Of a stretch of 64,000 nt of DNA, positions 52,501-61,327 are shown one piece after another. The notes under the pieces are model-generated. The model searched no databases. It saw only the letters and a program-made list of their open reading frames with translations, and had not been told where the DNA came from. Positions within the stretch are counted from its first letter, which is position 1. The number at the start of each line of letters is the position of its first letter. The DNA comes from JAICMB01 sp963802915. GTDB lineage: Bacteria > Acidobacteriota > Terriglobia > Bryobacterales > Bryobacteraceae. The position numbers and the translations under genes are program-made. Location of the stretch: assembly GCA_963802915.1 (NCBI GenBank), contig CAWDKQ010000007.1, forward strand, positions 1 to 64,000. The letters run 5' to 3'.

Positions 52501-53191
52501 CGCCGGCTCCGAAGTTTTCACCTGTATTGAGCACGAAGCGGTTCTCACCCACTTGACTGGTCGAGTTGCCATTGAAAAGATTGTTCGTGTTCACGCCGTT
52601 CATCGAAAAGCTGTTGCTGGTGTCGCGCTGGCCGTTCGCGAAAATCGCCTGGTTTCCCAACCCGGCATTGGAACCCGCCCCGGCCAGAAAGTCCGCGTGA
52701 ACGCCCGGAGCCAGAATGGCCAACTGCGTAAAGCTGCCCGTGCCCAGAGGAGTCTGTTCGATGGTCAAGGTATCAACTACGTATCCGTTGGTCGTGTCCA
52801 CCTGGTTCATGAGTGGCGTCGAATTCACTTCAACGGTGGTCGATACGGAGCCAACCTGTAAATTCACGTCCACCGTTGTGGTGCGGTCTCCGTTGACCAG
52901 GACTTGCGTGTGAGTTTCGGTCTGGAAGCCCTCTTTAGTGGTTGTAAGCTCGTACATCCCAACCGGCAAGTTCGGCGCCGAGTAAGACCCGTTCGCCTGC
53001 GTGTGTGCGATGACCTCCAGATTGGTGGCAACGTTGTGGACTTTTACGATCGCGTCCGGAACACCGGCTCCGGATTGGTCTTTGACCGTTCCGGTGATCG
53101 CGCCCAGCGTCTGTTGGGCGATCGTAACTGGCATCTTCAGAGCCAGCAGGATGAACGAAAACAGTAAGAGTCGAGCTGTTGTGTTTCTCAT
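49553..53191 (-). CDS. TonB-dependent receptor, Oar-like, with carboxypeptidase-regulatory domain
   Basis: A 1212-aa outer-membrane receptor. From ATG 53191 (GGGAG site upstream) it has a signal peptide (LLLFSFILLALKMPVTIAQ), a CarboxypepD_reg-like domain (GAITGTVKDQSGAGVPDAIVKV...GSYSAPNLPVGMYEL), a plug domain, and a large beta-barrel ending LQLALHLIF. The plug carries FSMNGVNTNNLFNG, and GQLYEKFQNSDMNAAPFF is a family hallmark. Ligand unknown. It is upstream of the FkbH-GT cluster on the same strand, separated by a strong hairpin. Confidence 0.92.
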   Translation of the reverse strand: MRNTTARLLLFSFILLALKMPVTIAQQTLGAITGTVKDQSGAGVPDAIVKVHNVATNLEVIAHTQANGSYSAPNLPVGMYELTTTKEGFQTETHTQVLVNGDRTTTVDVNLQVGSVSTTVEVNSTPLMNQVDTTNGYVVDTLTIEQTPLGTGSFTQLAILAPGVHADFLAGAGSNAGLGNQAIFANGQRDTSNSFSMNGVNTNNLFNGNSTSQVGENRFVLNTGENFGAGGEIQTSTSVYGAIGQALPTPPVESIQEISVNAAMYDASQGANSGAHIGVITKSGTNAMHGQLYEKFQNSDMNAAPFFYNASPAITTKVPFLNRNQFGATLGGPIKKDKLFYFLSYQGIRIADASDATKDVTVPLGLTDDRSAQGIINAVKSSFGTTISASQISPVAAAIISAKLPNGQYLIPSAQITNGATATALGYDAVTEGPNAQSNVDQGIANVDYVVSDRDRLSVKYFVQDNPTTNPFGAVGSALGFPQQLSAGSYVGSIANTVILTPSLTWEQRAGFTRMHAYATTGQALSPSTLGMNLLGSMTFPQIAIATADPTVYEGFEFGPSTSFGNAGMYQNQGDFETSMSWVKGKHTLAFGVNWYPTQLNVVNNNTSTDTLNFKNFTTFVEGAVRTGEAFEGSADRTYLSNTVGAFINDNFKVSSNLTITLGLRWDYDGPLSERYGRLTGFNSNLYSYNASSDTITGSGLEFATGSGDSLMKQRQWGFAPRVGVAWSPTSKITVRTGAGIYYDRGEFFSELSPSAGGGFNGPFGVTLAPPFVSPVSAPKGATIATPFGTTAPASPNPTPAAFLGLLPNLAQTESGSYPTGNLFGPFLFGGYDINNKLPYSENWTFDIQYQPANSWLFSAGYVGNHDVHQVLPIPFNQPLIATPSNPVNGQMYSYGLNLIDTEKVSTNEYAGNAPVRVPYPGYDMNSVLYKAEGIANYNALQLQARKRLSFGLQFTASYTWSHALDEQSGLGLFFTGNNPLYPKSNYATADFDQTHVFLVNYSYTIPSFTTNKALGAFINGWTIGGQTVAQSGQPYSVYDFSGSIGSLYFGTDDEIGNPIVPLKPGVTAQQAQLQGTTGVNAGKPVLNANAFSPQFVAPGTNGVPPCDASGCDPYESLYGNSGRNLFRGPFQTRFDLSLAKEFSLTERFRLRFNADAFNIFNHPDFDTPNNDVQFFPGYEPPPAFPPHGSLGYIQHTIGSSRFLQLALHLIF

Positions 53192-53554
53192 GTTTTTCTG
53201 CTCCCTAAAGCGAATGTGGCGCGCTGTGGTGACGGCATGGGCGCCACGCACGTGTTTATAATTTATACGACTATCCGCGCACTTGCGTCAATCGTTGCAC
53301 CCTAAAGTTACGATTGTGTTTCAAGCCAATAACTTCGTTGAGAAATCTTGGCGTAAGCCCACGCCCGTGATGTAAAATCGCCCTGTGGCGCGTTCGAAAT
53401 GGACCGCCGTTGCAGTCGTATTTCAACCCCACGGAGACACCCGTGCAAGCGCCAAAAAATCACGCCGGCGATGCGCTCGTTTCGTCTGGCGGCAGGCGCC
53501 GCTCAGGGAGCCTGCTTCAAGGATCAAACAGGGCTTACGGCGACGCCGTAACGG
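53192..53554. other. Intergenic region with two hairpins
   Basis: No convincing gene. GCAGGC/GCCTGC arms (53492-53497, 53510-53515) and the near-palindrome TTACGGCG-A-CGCCGTAA (53535-53551) lie 3' of the gene that ends at 53555 on the minus strand and may terminate it. The stretch from about 53240 to 53370 holds the upstream region of the receptor gene; I see no clear promoter. Confidence 0.5.
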
Positions 53555-54976
53555 TCAGAACCCTGCCTGGAATTTGGAGGCCGGCGCCGGTCTCGCGCCA
53601 AAGCGAACGTCCATGGCAGCATCCTTGGCAAACTCCAGCTCAGCTCCACGCGAGATGATGTTCTTGTAAACCGACCATCCCAGTCCATACAAGCCGAGTA
53701 TGCCGCCCACTTCGCGTGAGGCCTGAGCCGCCGCCATTCCCAATAGACCGAAACCCGAGCCGCCGCCCAAGGTGTGTCCGGTAGTATTACTCTCCGGTGC
53801 GCCCGTAATTTTATTCCGGTCGTTATCCAACGCCCGGCTCGCGATGAAATACGAAATGGCCGGCGCGAAAAAGCGCGTCTTGGGTTCGACCGCTTTCACG
53901 CCTCCTTCGTCATCGACTTTCAATTTTGTCTGGTTGCCGGTCTCGGCGGCATCCAGCGTCGCCATGGTATGCGTGGACGCGTTCTCGTCGTTCGGCCGCA
54001 CGAGACCCGTCGGCAACTCCATCTCCTCGAAGTTGAACCGCAATCTGCCTCCTCGATGGAAGTATCGAGCCGGCTGCGCCACCGTGATCTTGCCAATCAG
54101 GTGCGTGCCTTCGGGAACAATCAGCTTTTTGTCGGCCGAGAAAAGCGGCTGCGACACGATCGCCTCAACCCGGTCACCCATCGCCGCCGTTTTGGAATCG
54201 AGCGGAGTAATGAGGCGCACGTGGACCACGCTATCGGCCGATGGTTGTGTGCCGAGCAGATTCAGAGAATCGGTTCGGAACGTTGCGCTCCCGAATTCCA
54301 GCGGCGTTGCCAACTCGGAATCGAAGCGCGTGCCTTTGCTGACCCATTGCGGATGATACGGCAGCTTCTTGACGAGAAACTCTTCCAACCTTTCCTTCTT
54401 ATCAGGCCCACGAACGACGTCGGCCACGGCCTCTGTCTTTTGATGAATCGCGTCGCTGACCTGCGACCTCAGGCCGGTATTCTGCGTGCCGAGCGCTCCG
54501 CCGTTGGCGTTCTGTGGCTTTGGGTGCCGAGGGTTGTAAATCGTCGAGAGGCCGGCTGTTGGGAAAGTATGCAAATCGATATGGCGGCCATCCGGCAGAA
54601 CGACGGTCGTGAATTCAACTTCGGCGCGATGCAAGGGAGTGAAATCGCCGCCCAGCATAGCGGTCGCGCGCATCATCTTCGATTGGGAATCGAGACGGCT
54701 GATTTTGCCGAGCACTTCCGAGCCCGCTGGGATCACTTCACGGTCGAGCACGAATATCGGCTCGAGAAGTTTGGCATGAACCGGTTCGCCCAGACGCTTG
54801 CAAAGACGCTCGGTCAGATAAACGCGGAGAGGTACGCCGGTTTGTACGGTGAGGGGGACTGTTTCTGTTGCGGGTTCAGTGTTCTTGGATTCTTGTGCGA
54901 TTGCAGGAAGGACGGAAGCAGCAAGCAGGAAAAACGGGACGAATTGTGTAACACACATAACAACGTGTTCATTCAT
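53555..54976 (-). CDS. Large exported protein of unknown function
   Basis: A 473-aa protein. From ATG 54976 it has a signal (CVTQFVPFFLLAASVLPAIA) and then two repeated beta-rich regions about TVPLTVQTGVPLRVYLTERL...EPIFVLDREVIPAGSEVLGKI and TPLDSKTAAMGDRVEAIVSQPLFSADKKLIVPEGTHLIGKITVAQP. Both have the form 'Rv..v..Pl.....l.vP.Gt.l.G.i', as in VirB10/TrbI-like and acidobacterial envelope proteins, and the C-terminal part of the frameshifted protein at 25291-26492 has the same pattern. A late Gly-rich stretch (GGGSGFGLLGMAAAQ) may be a membrane segment. No enzyme motif is recognised. Confidence 0.65.
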   Translation of the reverse strand: MNEHVVMCVTQFVPFFLLAASVLPAIAQESKNTEPATETVPLTVQTGVPLRVYLTERLCKRLGEPVHAKLLEPIFVLDREVIPAGSEVLGKISRLDSQSKMMRATAMLGGDFTPLHRAEVEFTTVVLPDGRHIDLHTFPTAGLSTIYNPRHPKPQNANGGALGTQNTGLRSQVSDAIHQKTEAVADVVRGPDKKERLEEFLVKKLPYHPQWVSKGTRFDSELATPLEFGSATFRTDSLNLLGTQPSADSVVHVRLITPLDSKTAAMGDRVEAIVSQPLFSADKKLIVPEGTHLIGKITVAQPARYFHRGGRLRFNFEEMELPTGLVRPNDENASTHTMATLDAAETGNQTKLKVDDEGGVKAVEPKTRFFAPAISYFIASRALDNDRNKITGAPESNTTGHTLGGGSGFGLLGMAAAQASREVGGILGLYGLGWSVYKNIISRGAELEFAKDAAMDVRFGARPAPASKFQAGF

Positions 54977-55183
54977 CCTAGCAGAAAGGTGTCGTGGATT
55001 ATTCAGGCACCTCACACTCTTCCGGAGAACTGTCCGTCGTCCCGCCACTGCTACCATAGGCGACTGGACTTCGCTCAGCGTGGTCCGGGCGAACGGGAAA
55101 TAAAAGACAGGCTGCACGTTCAGACCAATCCACCGTTCGTGTTTTCGGAGGGTTTCAGTGGATCGAATATCGCCGATTTATAT

Positions 55184-56455
55184 ATGGGGTTGTCTGCCCG
55201 CCCTTCTATATCCGCTGCCGCCACTCCGACGTGGAGGCCCGTCATAAACGCATGCATTCTCGCGTTCGCGCTGCTCCTTGTTCTCTTGGTCTTTGCCCCT
55301 CCGACTACGGCCCAGACCGAGCCGGCGGAGAATAAATTCGAGCAGCTCCGTCAGGCCGTCATGTCGATTCAGGAGCAGATTCTGAATCTCCAGGGCATGA
55401 TCAACCGGCTGACGGACCAGGTCGCAGGAGCGCGGCCTCTACCGGAAACCGTTTCTCCCGCGGTCAATGCGTTCGATTGGACGCAGGCCCAGGATGCCTA
55501 CACCAAAGGGACTCAGGCCGAAGAAGCGGGCCACATGCTCGACGCGGTCGAAGATTATTCGCTCGCCGTCCGCATCGATCCCAACAACGATGCGGCCTAT
55601 TTCCACCGCGCCAATTGTTTGCTGCGGGTCGGAAACCTGACTGCGTCCCTTTCGGATTTGAACGATGCCCTGCGCATTCAGCCGAACAACGGCCGCGGCT
55701 ACGAAATTCGATCGCAGGTGCTGATCGCGCTGAACCGTCCGGCCGATGCGCTCCTTGATGAAGAAGAGACCATCCGGCGCGATCCCAACAACCCCCAGCT
55801 TCATTTGAACAAGGGGAATCTGCTCTTCAATCTTGGATTTCCCGAAGCCGCCCTTCAGGAATTCAAGACAGTGGCCGCCCTCGATCCAAAGATGCCCGGC
55901 ATCGAAAAATTGATCGCCCTCGCGAACAGTAAACTGGCGAGGGAGTCGCCGCCGGCACCTGTGGTGACTGTAGAGCAACCGCCGGTAGCGCCGCCCGCGC
56001 CAGCCGCGCCACCTCCTCCTCAAGTCGCCGAGTCTGAGCCGCATACCGGCGTGTCGGATCGAAGCAGCGCCACCGTCCAGTTGAATGGGCCGATCACTTC
56101 GAGGCCGGTTCAAGTAGAACCGCCGCCGCCCGTTCACGTGGAACCGCCGCACCCCGTTCAAGCGGAACCTGCAAGGCCCGCTCCGTCGGGCTTTCCCGCG
56201 ATGATAGAGTCTCTCTCGCGAACGATAGCCGAGCGTCCAACCGATTCCGTCGCATACAATTCGCGAGGCTATGCGCACCTGCGGCTCCGCCAGTTTCAGG
56301 ATGCAATTGCGGATTTTACGCGGGCCATCCAGCTCAATCCACGCTACGTCAACGCATTCCACAATCGCTCGGTCGCTCGAAGATTGAGCGGCGATATGGC
56401 AGGCGCCGAAGCAGATGCGCGCGCGGCCCTTCAATTAACACAGCGGCGGCAATAA
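55184..56455 (+). CDS. Exported TPR protein with proline-rich linker
   Basis: A 423-aa protein from ATG 55184. An N-terminal membrane/signal segment (ILAFALLLVLLVFAPPTTAQ) precedes a short coiled coil (FEQLRQAVMSIQEQILNLQGMINRLTDQVAG), three to four TPR units (AEEAGHMLDAVEDYSLAVRIDPNNDAAYFHRANCLL; GRGYEIRSQVLIALNRPADALLDEEETIRRDPNNPQLHLNKGNL), a long Pro/Val-rich linker (about residues 265-335) and a final TPR (VAYNSRGYAHLRLRQFQDAIADFTRAIQLNPRYVNAFHNRS). It is likely an envelope scaffold. Its stop abuts the stop of the convergent rhodanese gene. Confidence 0.8.
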   Translation: MGLSARPSISAAATPTWRPVINACILAFALLLVLLVFAPPTTAQTEPAENKFEQLRQAVMSIQEQILNLQGMINRLTDQVAGARPLPETVSPAVNAFDWTQAQDAYTKGTQAEEAGHMLDAVEDYSLAVRIDPNNDAAYFHRANCLLRVGNLTASLSDLNDALRIQPNNGRGYEIRSQVLIALNRPADALLDEEETIRRDPNNPQLHLNKGNLLFNLGFPEAALQEFKTVAALDPKMPGIEKLIALANSKLARESPPAPVVTVEQPPVAPPAPAAPPPPQVAESEPHTGVSDRSSATVQLNGPITSRPVQVEPPPPVHVEPPHPVQAEPARPAPSGFPAMIESLSRTIAERPTDSVAYNSRGYAHLRLRQFQDAIADFTRAIQLNPRYVNAFHNRSVARRLSGDMAGAEADARAALQLTQRRQ

Positions 56456-56794
56456 TCAACTGTGTACGGCGGTCTCGAGCGGCAGGCCCGCATCCACCCA
56501 GCCCTTCTTACCGTCCGCGTATTCACGGATGTTTGTGTATCCTAGCGCCGCCAAGTCACGGGCGGCGTTCACTGACGCGTGTCAAGTGACGCTTCCGCAA
56601 TACAGAACCAGATTCGCGGAGCGGTCCGGAATCACCTGGTAAGCGCGCTTGATCACCTGATCCGGCGGGAGATTGATCGCGCCGGGAAGATGGCCGCCGT
56701 GATACGACATCTCCGATAAAGTTTCGACCAATGTGAATTTATCGCCACGGTCCATCATTGCTTTCAGCTCTTCGGTCGATATCGTCTCGATCAT
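56456..56794 (-). CDS. Rhodanese-domain protein with in-frame TGA read as selenocysteine
   Basis: A 112-aa single-domain rhodanese from ATG 56794. The frame is MIETISTEELKAM...HLPGAINLPPDQV, then LVLYCGSVT, an in-frame TGA (56584-56582, codon 71), then HASVNAARDLAALGYTNIREY, KKGWVDAGLP and a real TGA at 56456. Cys66 is the usual rhodanese catalytic Cys, and codon 71 is where relatives have a second Cys in C-X4-C-x-A/N-S. Reading TGA as Sec keeps the family's fold to its end. A hairpin follows at SECIS distance, and selD is in the window. Alternatives: a nonsense mutation, or Sec-independent truncation after residue 70. It is 50 bases downstream of the propeller gene. Confidence 0.75.
56546..56567 (-). 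promoter_or_regulatory. Candidate bacterial SECIS element in the rhodanese gene
   Basis: The RNA reads UGA, 14 nt, then CGCCGCC / GGCGGCG (7 perfect pairs) around an 8-nt loop CGUGACUU with G at the second position. The loop begins 21 nt after the UGA, within the 16-37 nt described for bacterial SECIS elements. It lies in the coding region, as bacterial elements do. Confidence 0.65.
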
Positions 56795-56844
56795 ATGCTC
56801 GTTAGACGTGCCCGCACCCAAATTCGTCGCGCTTGCGGCACCGT

Positions 56845-58018
56845 TTATCGCAGAATGCCCGTATGTCCAAGCGAATAACGGCCCGGTTGTGGATACACGC
56901 AAAGTCCATGCGGTCCCTGTCCCACCGGAATGCGAGCCAGCAGATGCCCGTCATCTGTGTCGATTGCGTAAACTTCGGAATCGTAGCGGCCCGACAGCCA
57001 CAGCACCTTGCCATCGGCCGACACGCCGCCCATATCGGGACTACCACCGCCAGGAAATCTCCAGGTGGTGGCCACGCGATTCGTTTTGAAATCGATCAGC
57101 GAGATGCTTCCCTCGCCTCGATTCGACACGTACATGATACTTTGAATCGCGGCTCGTATAAAGGCCGTGAGCGCCGCGGCCCGTCGGAATGAAACCGATC
57201 TTCTTGAACTTCGCCGCGTCGATCAGGTGAACTCCGCCCGCGTACATATCGGCAACAAAGAAGATCCTGCCATCGGGAGATAACTTAACGTCCTGCGGCG
57301 CGCGCCGGCGTCCCAGGCGAAGAGCGCCCAACAGCTTCTGGTGTTCCACGTCCACCTTGATCATCTGGCCCGAAAACTCGCAGCTCGCAATCAGGAAGCG
57401 TCCGTTCGCTGAAAAATCCATGTGATCCACGCCGCGGCAGTGCACGTCGAGCGAGTGTTCCAACTGCATGGTCTTGGGATCGCGGAAGTCGAGCCTGTGG
57501 CGCTGTTCGGCAACCACGATGGCGTATTTGCCATCCGGCGTGTAGTACATGTTGTACGGATCGTCGACTGGAACTGTATTGTAATGCTTTCCGGTCGCCG
57601 GATCGATACGCGTCAGGCTGTCTCCCAGATCGTTCAGAATCCAAAGCGTCTTGAGATCCCACGCCGGCGTAACATGCTGCGGCTGATGTCCCACGGCAAA
57701 GTGGTCGACAATTTTGAACGTGTGCGGATCGATAACGTCCACCGTGTCGCTCTCGGTGTTCGGGACATAGACCAGCGATGGGAACCCGCGCACCGCGGGA
57801 CTAAGGTCTCCCGGTCGATCCGCTGAGTAAATGTCTTTAGGATCCAGCACCGGTGGCATTCCGGGCAGCGGGTTCGCCGTCGGATTGTAACCGGGTGTCG
57901 GTTTCGAGACGTGGTAACCCTCCAGATTGGCGTTCCCGTGATGATGCACCGCATTTGCGCTGGCCAGGACTTGGCAAAGGAGAATGGCTGCGATGCGCAG
58001 CCGCATGTTGGAAAGCAT
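56845..58018 (-). pseudogene. YncE-like beta-propeller, frameshifted
   Basis: One gene of about 390 aa in two frames. From ATG 58018 there is a signal peptide (RLRIAAILLCQVLASANA), a His/Gly-rich start, and YVTN/YncE propeller blades (PSLVYVPNTESDTVDVIDPHTF; SPDGRIFFVADMYAGGVHLIDAAKF) up to HGLYTSRDSKY. An extra C at 57136 shifts the frame; in the next frame the blades continue MYVSNRGEGSISLIDFKTNRVATTWRFPGGGSPDMGG to the conserved ending GRYSLGHTGILR. Unless the sequence is wrong, the protein is truncated. It lies just upstream of the Sec-rhodanese on the same strand. Confidence 0.85.
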
Positions 58019-58075
58019 TTCGTGTTTTTTAGACGCACTGTTGGCGTCGATTTGTTCTGCCGATCTATTCAATGG

Positions 58076-59125
58076 ATGCAACTAAATCGAATCGTAGTCG
58101 TACTAGCGTGTCTGTGTCCCTTAGCGCCGGCGCAGACAGACGCTGGACTTTGGCGCTTCGTCCATCCTAACGCGAAGGCGCTCATCGGTATCGATGTCCA
58201 GCGCATTCGAACGTCCAAAGCATTCGCCGAAATGGGTTCGCAATTCAATTCTCTGCCGCTGCCCATCGGCATGCCGCTGCAGTGGCCGGGTATGGATCTG
58301 GTCCGTTCGGTGGATCGCGTGGTTGTCTCATCGCCTGGAAAAAGCGAGGACGATCCGAACCAGGAACCGCCCATCCTGATTGCCATTTCAGGCCACTTTG
58401 AGCCAGGGAAACTGAAAAGCATGTTTCTCAAAGCCGGGGCGAAGCAGCAGGTTTTCGATTCCGTTACCATCTACCGCTTGCAGGACAAAGCCAGCAGCGA
58501 TTTTGGATTCGTTGTTCTGAACAGCCAAACGCTCCTGATCGGAGACGCAAAATCTATCTACGCGGTCATTGAACGCGTCGTGAAAGGAAACGCGGCGCCT
58601 CCGCCCATCGTGGAAAAAGCCCGCGATATGGACGTTGCTTACGATTTTTGGGCCATTCTTCTCACCCCCCCGTCAGCGATGGGCGGCGAGCGTTTTGCCG
58701 CCATGGAAATGGCCGGAAAACTGAGCGGTTTCCAACTTGGCGTTGCGGTTCGCGACGGAATGGCGCTGGACATCAACCTGAATGCGATATCGGAAGCAGC
58801 CGCCAAGGAAGTCATGGCAGGGCTTTCAAAGCTGATGAAGCTGGCGTCCAAGGATCGCGAAAACCATCCGGAGTTCGCCGGACTCGACAAGAAAATGAAG
58901 ATGAGCGTGGAAGGCTCAGTGGTACATTTCGGGTTTCGTATGAATGCGGCGGAACTGGCCCGCATGGCCAAAACGATGGAAGAGGCCAACGCCAAACGCA
59001 AGATGCAAGAGGCTTCCATGCACCCCACCATGGTGCAGCCGATGGCGAAACCGCAGCCGCAGAAACAGGTAATAAAGATTGAAGGCCTCGACGGAGGCAC
59101 CCGCGAAATCCCCTTTCAACCTTAA
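58076..59125 (+). CDS. Exported protein of unknown function
   Basis: A 349-aa protein from ATG 58076 with signal sequence RIVVVLACLCPLAPAQT. The mature part has IGIDVQRIRTSKAFAEM, LVRSVDRVVVSSPGK, GHFEPGKLKSMFLKAGAK and SQTLLIGDAKSIYAVIERV, a pattern similar to DUF3352-type exported acidobacterial proteins, and a Met/Lys/Gln-rich C terminus. No enzyme motif. Divergent from the propeller gene with 57 bases between them; its end overlaps the histidine kinase gene by 4 bases. Confidence 0.65.
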   Translation: MQLNRIVVVLACLCPLAPAQTDAGLWRFVHPNAKALIGIDVQRIRTSKAFAEMGSQFNSLPLPIGMPLQWPGMDLVRSVDRVVVSSPGKSEDDPNQEPPILIAISGHFEPGKLKSMFLKAGAKQQVFDSVTIYRLQDKASSDFGFVVLNSQTLLIGDAKSIYAVIERVVKGNAAPPPIVEKARDMDVAYDFWAILLTPPSAMGGERFAAMEMAGKLSGFQLGVAVRDGMALDINLNAISEAAAKEVMAGLSKLMKLASKDRENHPEFAGLDKKMKMSVEGSVVHFGFRMNAAELARMAKTMEEANAKRKMQEASMHPTMVQPMAKPQPQKQVIKIEGLDGGTREIPFQP

Positions 59126-60978
59126 ATCTTTGAACCGCCTAGCCGAGTCTCGACCGGGACGAAGCGGTCCCGCTTCTCCTCGATCGCCGCAATCTCACCG
59201 AAAAGCCGCTCTATCGAGACCGGCTTGCTGACATAGCCATCCATCCCTGCTTCCAGACACCGCTCGCGATCGCCTGCCATCGCGTGCGCAGTCATCGCAA
59301 TAATCGGAACGCGGGCCGAATCGCCTGCTTCGCGGCGCCGAATAGCCGCCGTCGCTTCATATCCGCCCATTTCGGGCATCTGCACGTCCATCAAGATCAA
59401 ATCGAACGTGCGCGTCTCGAGTACATCTAGCGCCTTAAGACCATTTCCTGCCACCGTGACCGAATGGCCTCGTTTTTCCAACATCCGCGTGGCGAGTCTC
59501 TGATTCACAGCGTTGTCCTCAACCAGCAGAATCTCCATTGGGCGAGACGCCGTGACCGCATCGCTCGCCCGGGAACTTGTCTCCACTGCTTCCGTGGCAA
59601 CGCTGCAAGGCACAAAGAACTCGAACGTCGTACCCCGTCCTAATTCGCTCTCCAGCCTGATCGAGCCGCCCATAAGTTTGAGCAATTCCGATGAGATCGC
59701 CAATCCCAGTCCCGTTCCGCCGTAGTTACGCGTGATCGATCCATCTGCCTGTGAAAACGCCTCGAAAACCGAAGCCTGTTTTTCGCGCGCTATGCCGATA
59801 CCGCTATCGCGAACCTCGAAGCGCATCCGTGCCGGTTCCTCTTCGAACCCGAGCCGCGCCTCGACGTAACCGGTTTTCGTGAATTTCACTGCGTTGCCCA
59901 TGAGATTGAGCAGGACTTGCCGCACGCGAAGCGGATCAGCGATTGCCTTGGACGGAACATTCGAAGAGTATTCCGAGCGGATCTCCAGACCTTTGCCGCG
60001 CGCGGTCACCTGCAATAGTTGAACCACCTCATCCATCAATGCGCGCGGGTCGAAAACCACCGGCTCAATCGTGAGCCTGCCCGCCTCGATACGAGACAGA
60101 TCCAGAATGTCGTTGAGAATCGACATCAGCGAGTTCGCCGAAGTGCGCGCCAGCTCCAGGTACTCTTTCTGCTCTTTATCTTTGGCAAGCGCTAAAGCCA
60201 GTTCTGTCATACCCATGATTCCATTCATTGGAGTACGGATTTCGTGGCTCATGTTCGCCAGGAACTCGCTCTTCAGCCGGGATGCCTGCTCGGCCCTGCG
60301 CTTCGATTCTTCCAGATCCGCAATATGTTGGATATATAGCCGGTAAGACCGGTAAATCCCGTAAGCCACGGGCAGGATGAGAAGAACAACCTCGGCCCCG
60401 ATCAGAGGCTTGAGCCGCTCAAACGCGGCCACCAGGGACGCTCCCAGCAGATAATGCGTAAAAGACCAAGCAAAATTCCGCCAGACCTTCAAAACCGTGG
60501 TCGCTTCCGTAAGAGCGATCACCGTGATAATGAGGCTCGCGTTTGCCAGGAAATATGCTGTCGCGCTCAACCCAAGCCGCAATACCATCTCGCCGGGCAT
60601 TGAATTCGGAAGCGGCATTCGATAGGCGAAGGTCGCTCCTGCCACCGTAAGCACGATAACCGCGGTGTTGAACGCGAGCTGGAAGATCGGTGGCCGCTTC
60701 AGCGGTCGCCATAGCAATTGCGCAAGTACGGCCGCGGTACCGGTCAGGATTGTCTCGGAAGGCGTCAGTTCCACAACCGACAGCATGATGAACACGTGCC
60801 CGACCGAGATTGTCCCCAGGTGGCCTGGGAGTTTTACCTTAAGTAAAGAACCCGCAACCGCCGCAACAGTCAATAACGTCCACAGGAACGGACGATGTCC
60901 ATGAGAAGAGACAACAGCCCGCATCGCGACTGCGATACCGAGCGTTGTAACCAGCGCAATATAGACCTTGGCTGGCAA
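59122..60978 (-). CDS. Hybrid sensor histidine kinase / response regulator
   Basis: A 618-aa inner-membrane sensor. Seven to eight membrane helices fill residues about 5-215 (no large periplasmic domain), followed by HisKA with NMSHEIRTP (His245), the ATPase domain (N box NLMGNAVKF, G1 DSGIGI, G2 GGTGLGL) and a C-terminal receiver domain (LLVEDNAVNQ, Asp531 in LILMDVQMPEMGG, and the Lys of GYVSKP). No output domain, so it probably passes phosphate to an external Hpt protein. Start is TTG 60978, with GGGGT ahead; a more distant start is not excluded. Signal unknown. Confidence 0.92.
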   Translation of the reverse strand: MPAKVYIALVTTLGIAVAMRAVVSSHGHRPFLWTLLTVAAVAGSLLKVKLPGHLGTISVGHVFIMLSVVELTPSETILTGTAAVLAQLLWRPLKRPPIFQLAFNTAVIVLTVAGATFAYRMPLPNSMPGEMVLRLGLSATAYFLANASLIITVIALTEATTVLKVWRNFAWSFTHYLLGASLVAAFERLKPLIGAEVVLLILPVAYGIYRSYRLYIQHIADLEESKRRAEQASRLKSEFLANMSHEIRTPMNGIMGMTELALALAKDKEQKEYLELARTSANSLMSILNDILDLSRIEAGRLTIEPVVFDPRALMDEVVQLLQVTARGKGLEIRSEYSSNVPSKAIADPLRVRQVLLNLMGNAVKFTKTGYVEARLGFEEEPARMRFEVRDSGIGIAREKQASVFEAFSQADGSITRNYGGTGLGLAISSELLKLMGGSIRLESELGRGTTFEFFVPCSVATEAVETSSRASDAVTASRPMEILLVEDNAVNQRLATRMLEKRGHSVTVAGNGLKALDVLETRTFDLILMDVQMPEMGGYEATAAIRRREAGDSARVPIIAMTAHAMAGDRERCLEAGMDGYVSKPVSIERLFGEIAAIEEKRDRFVPVETRLGGSKI

Positions 60979-61327
60979 CGGTACCCCTACCCCGGCGCCT
61001 GTTGCCGCAGAGTTCTGCTGTTTCAGTGCAACTCCTCTATTCGTTTATCGGCTGGGATTAATCAAACTTCAATACGAGAGCGGTAATCGCTTTCATTGCA
61101 GTAATTTCGACCGCAGACCAGATCCCCGACAAAGAAGCCGCCCTCGGCGCGGCTGCAAGACGCCGCGGCCCTCGTGGCAATGTCACAAACCGGCTACGAT
61201 CCGAACGCGCTCCTCCGATAGATCGAACGCATGCCACCCGGGTGAAATTCGCCGATAGTATTCGGAAAACTCTTACAGTTCGAGTCCTAAGAAATGGGAA
61301 GCGGTCCAGCGGCAACGAAAACCGCTC
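60979..61327. other. Intergenic region upstream of the hybrid kinase
   Basis: The region holds no convincing gene; a short minus-strand frame (61058-61315) is Arg-rich and does not resemble a protein. It separates the pyrF stop from the kinase start, and any kinase promoter must be here. I see no certain promoter or terminator. Confidence 0.5.

Noticed and set aside
53774..55183. Extension of the TPR frame 470 codons upstream
   Set aside because: It is antisense to the exported protein gene and not domain-like; the TPR protein has a proper signal peptide from ATG 55184.
57130..57140. Programmed frameshift in the propeller gene
   Set aside because: No slippery site or downstream structure was seen; an extra base or sequence error is simpler.
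61058..61315. 85-codon minus frame between pyrF and the kinase
   Set aside because: Arg-rich without domain or ribosome site.
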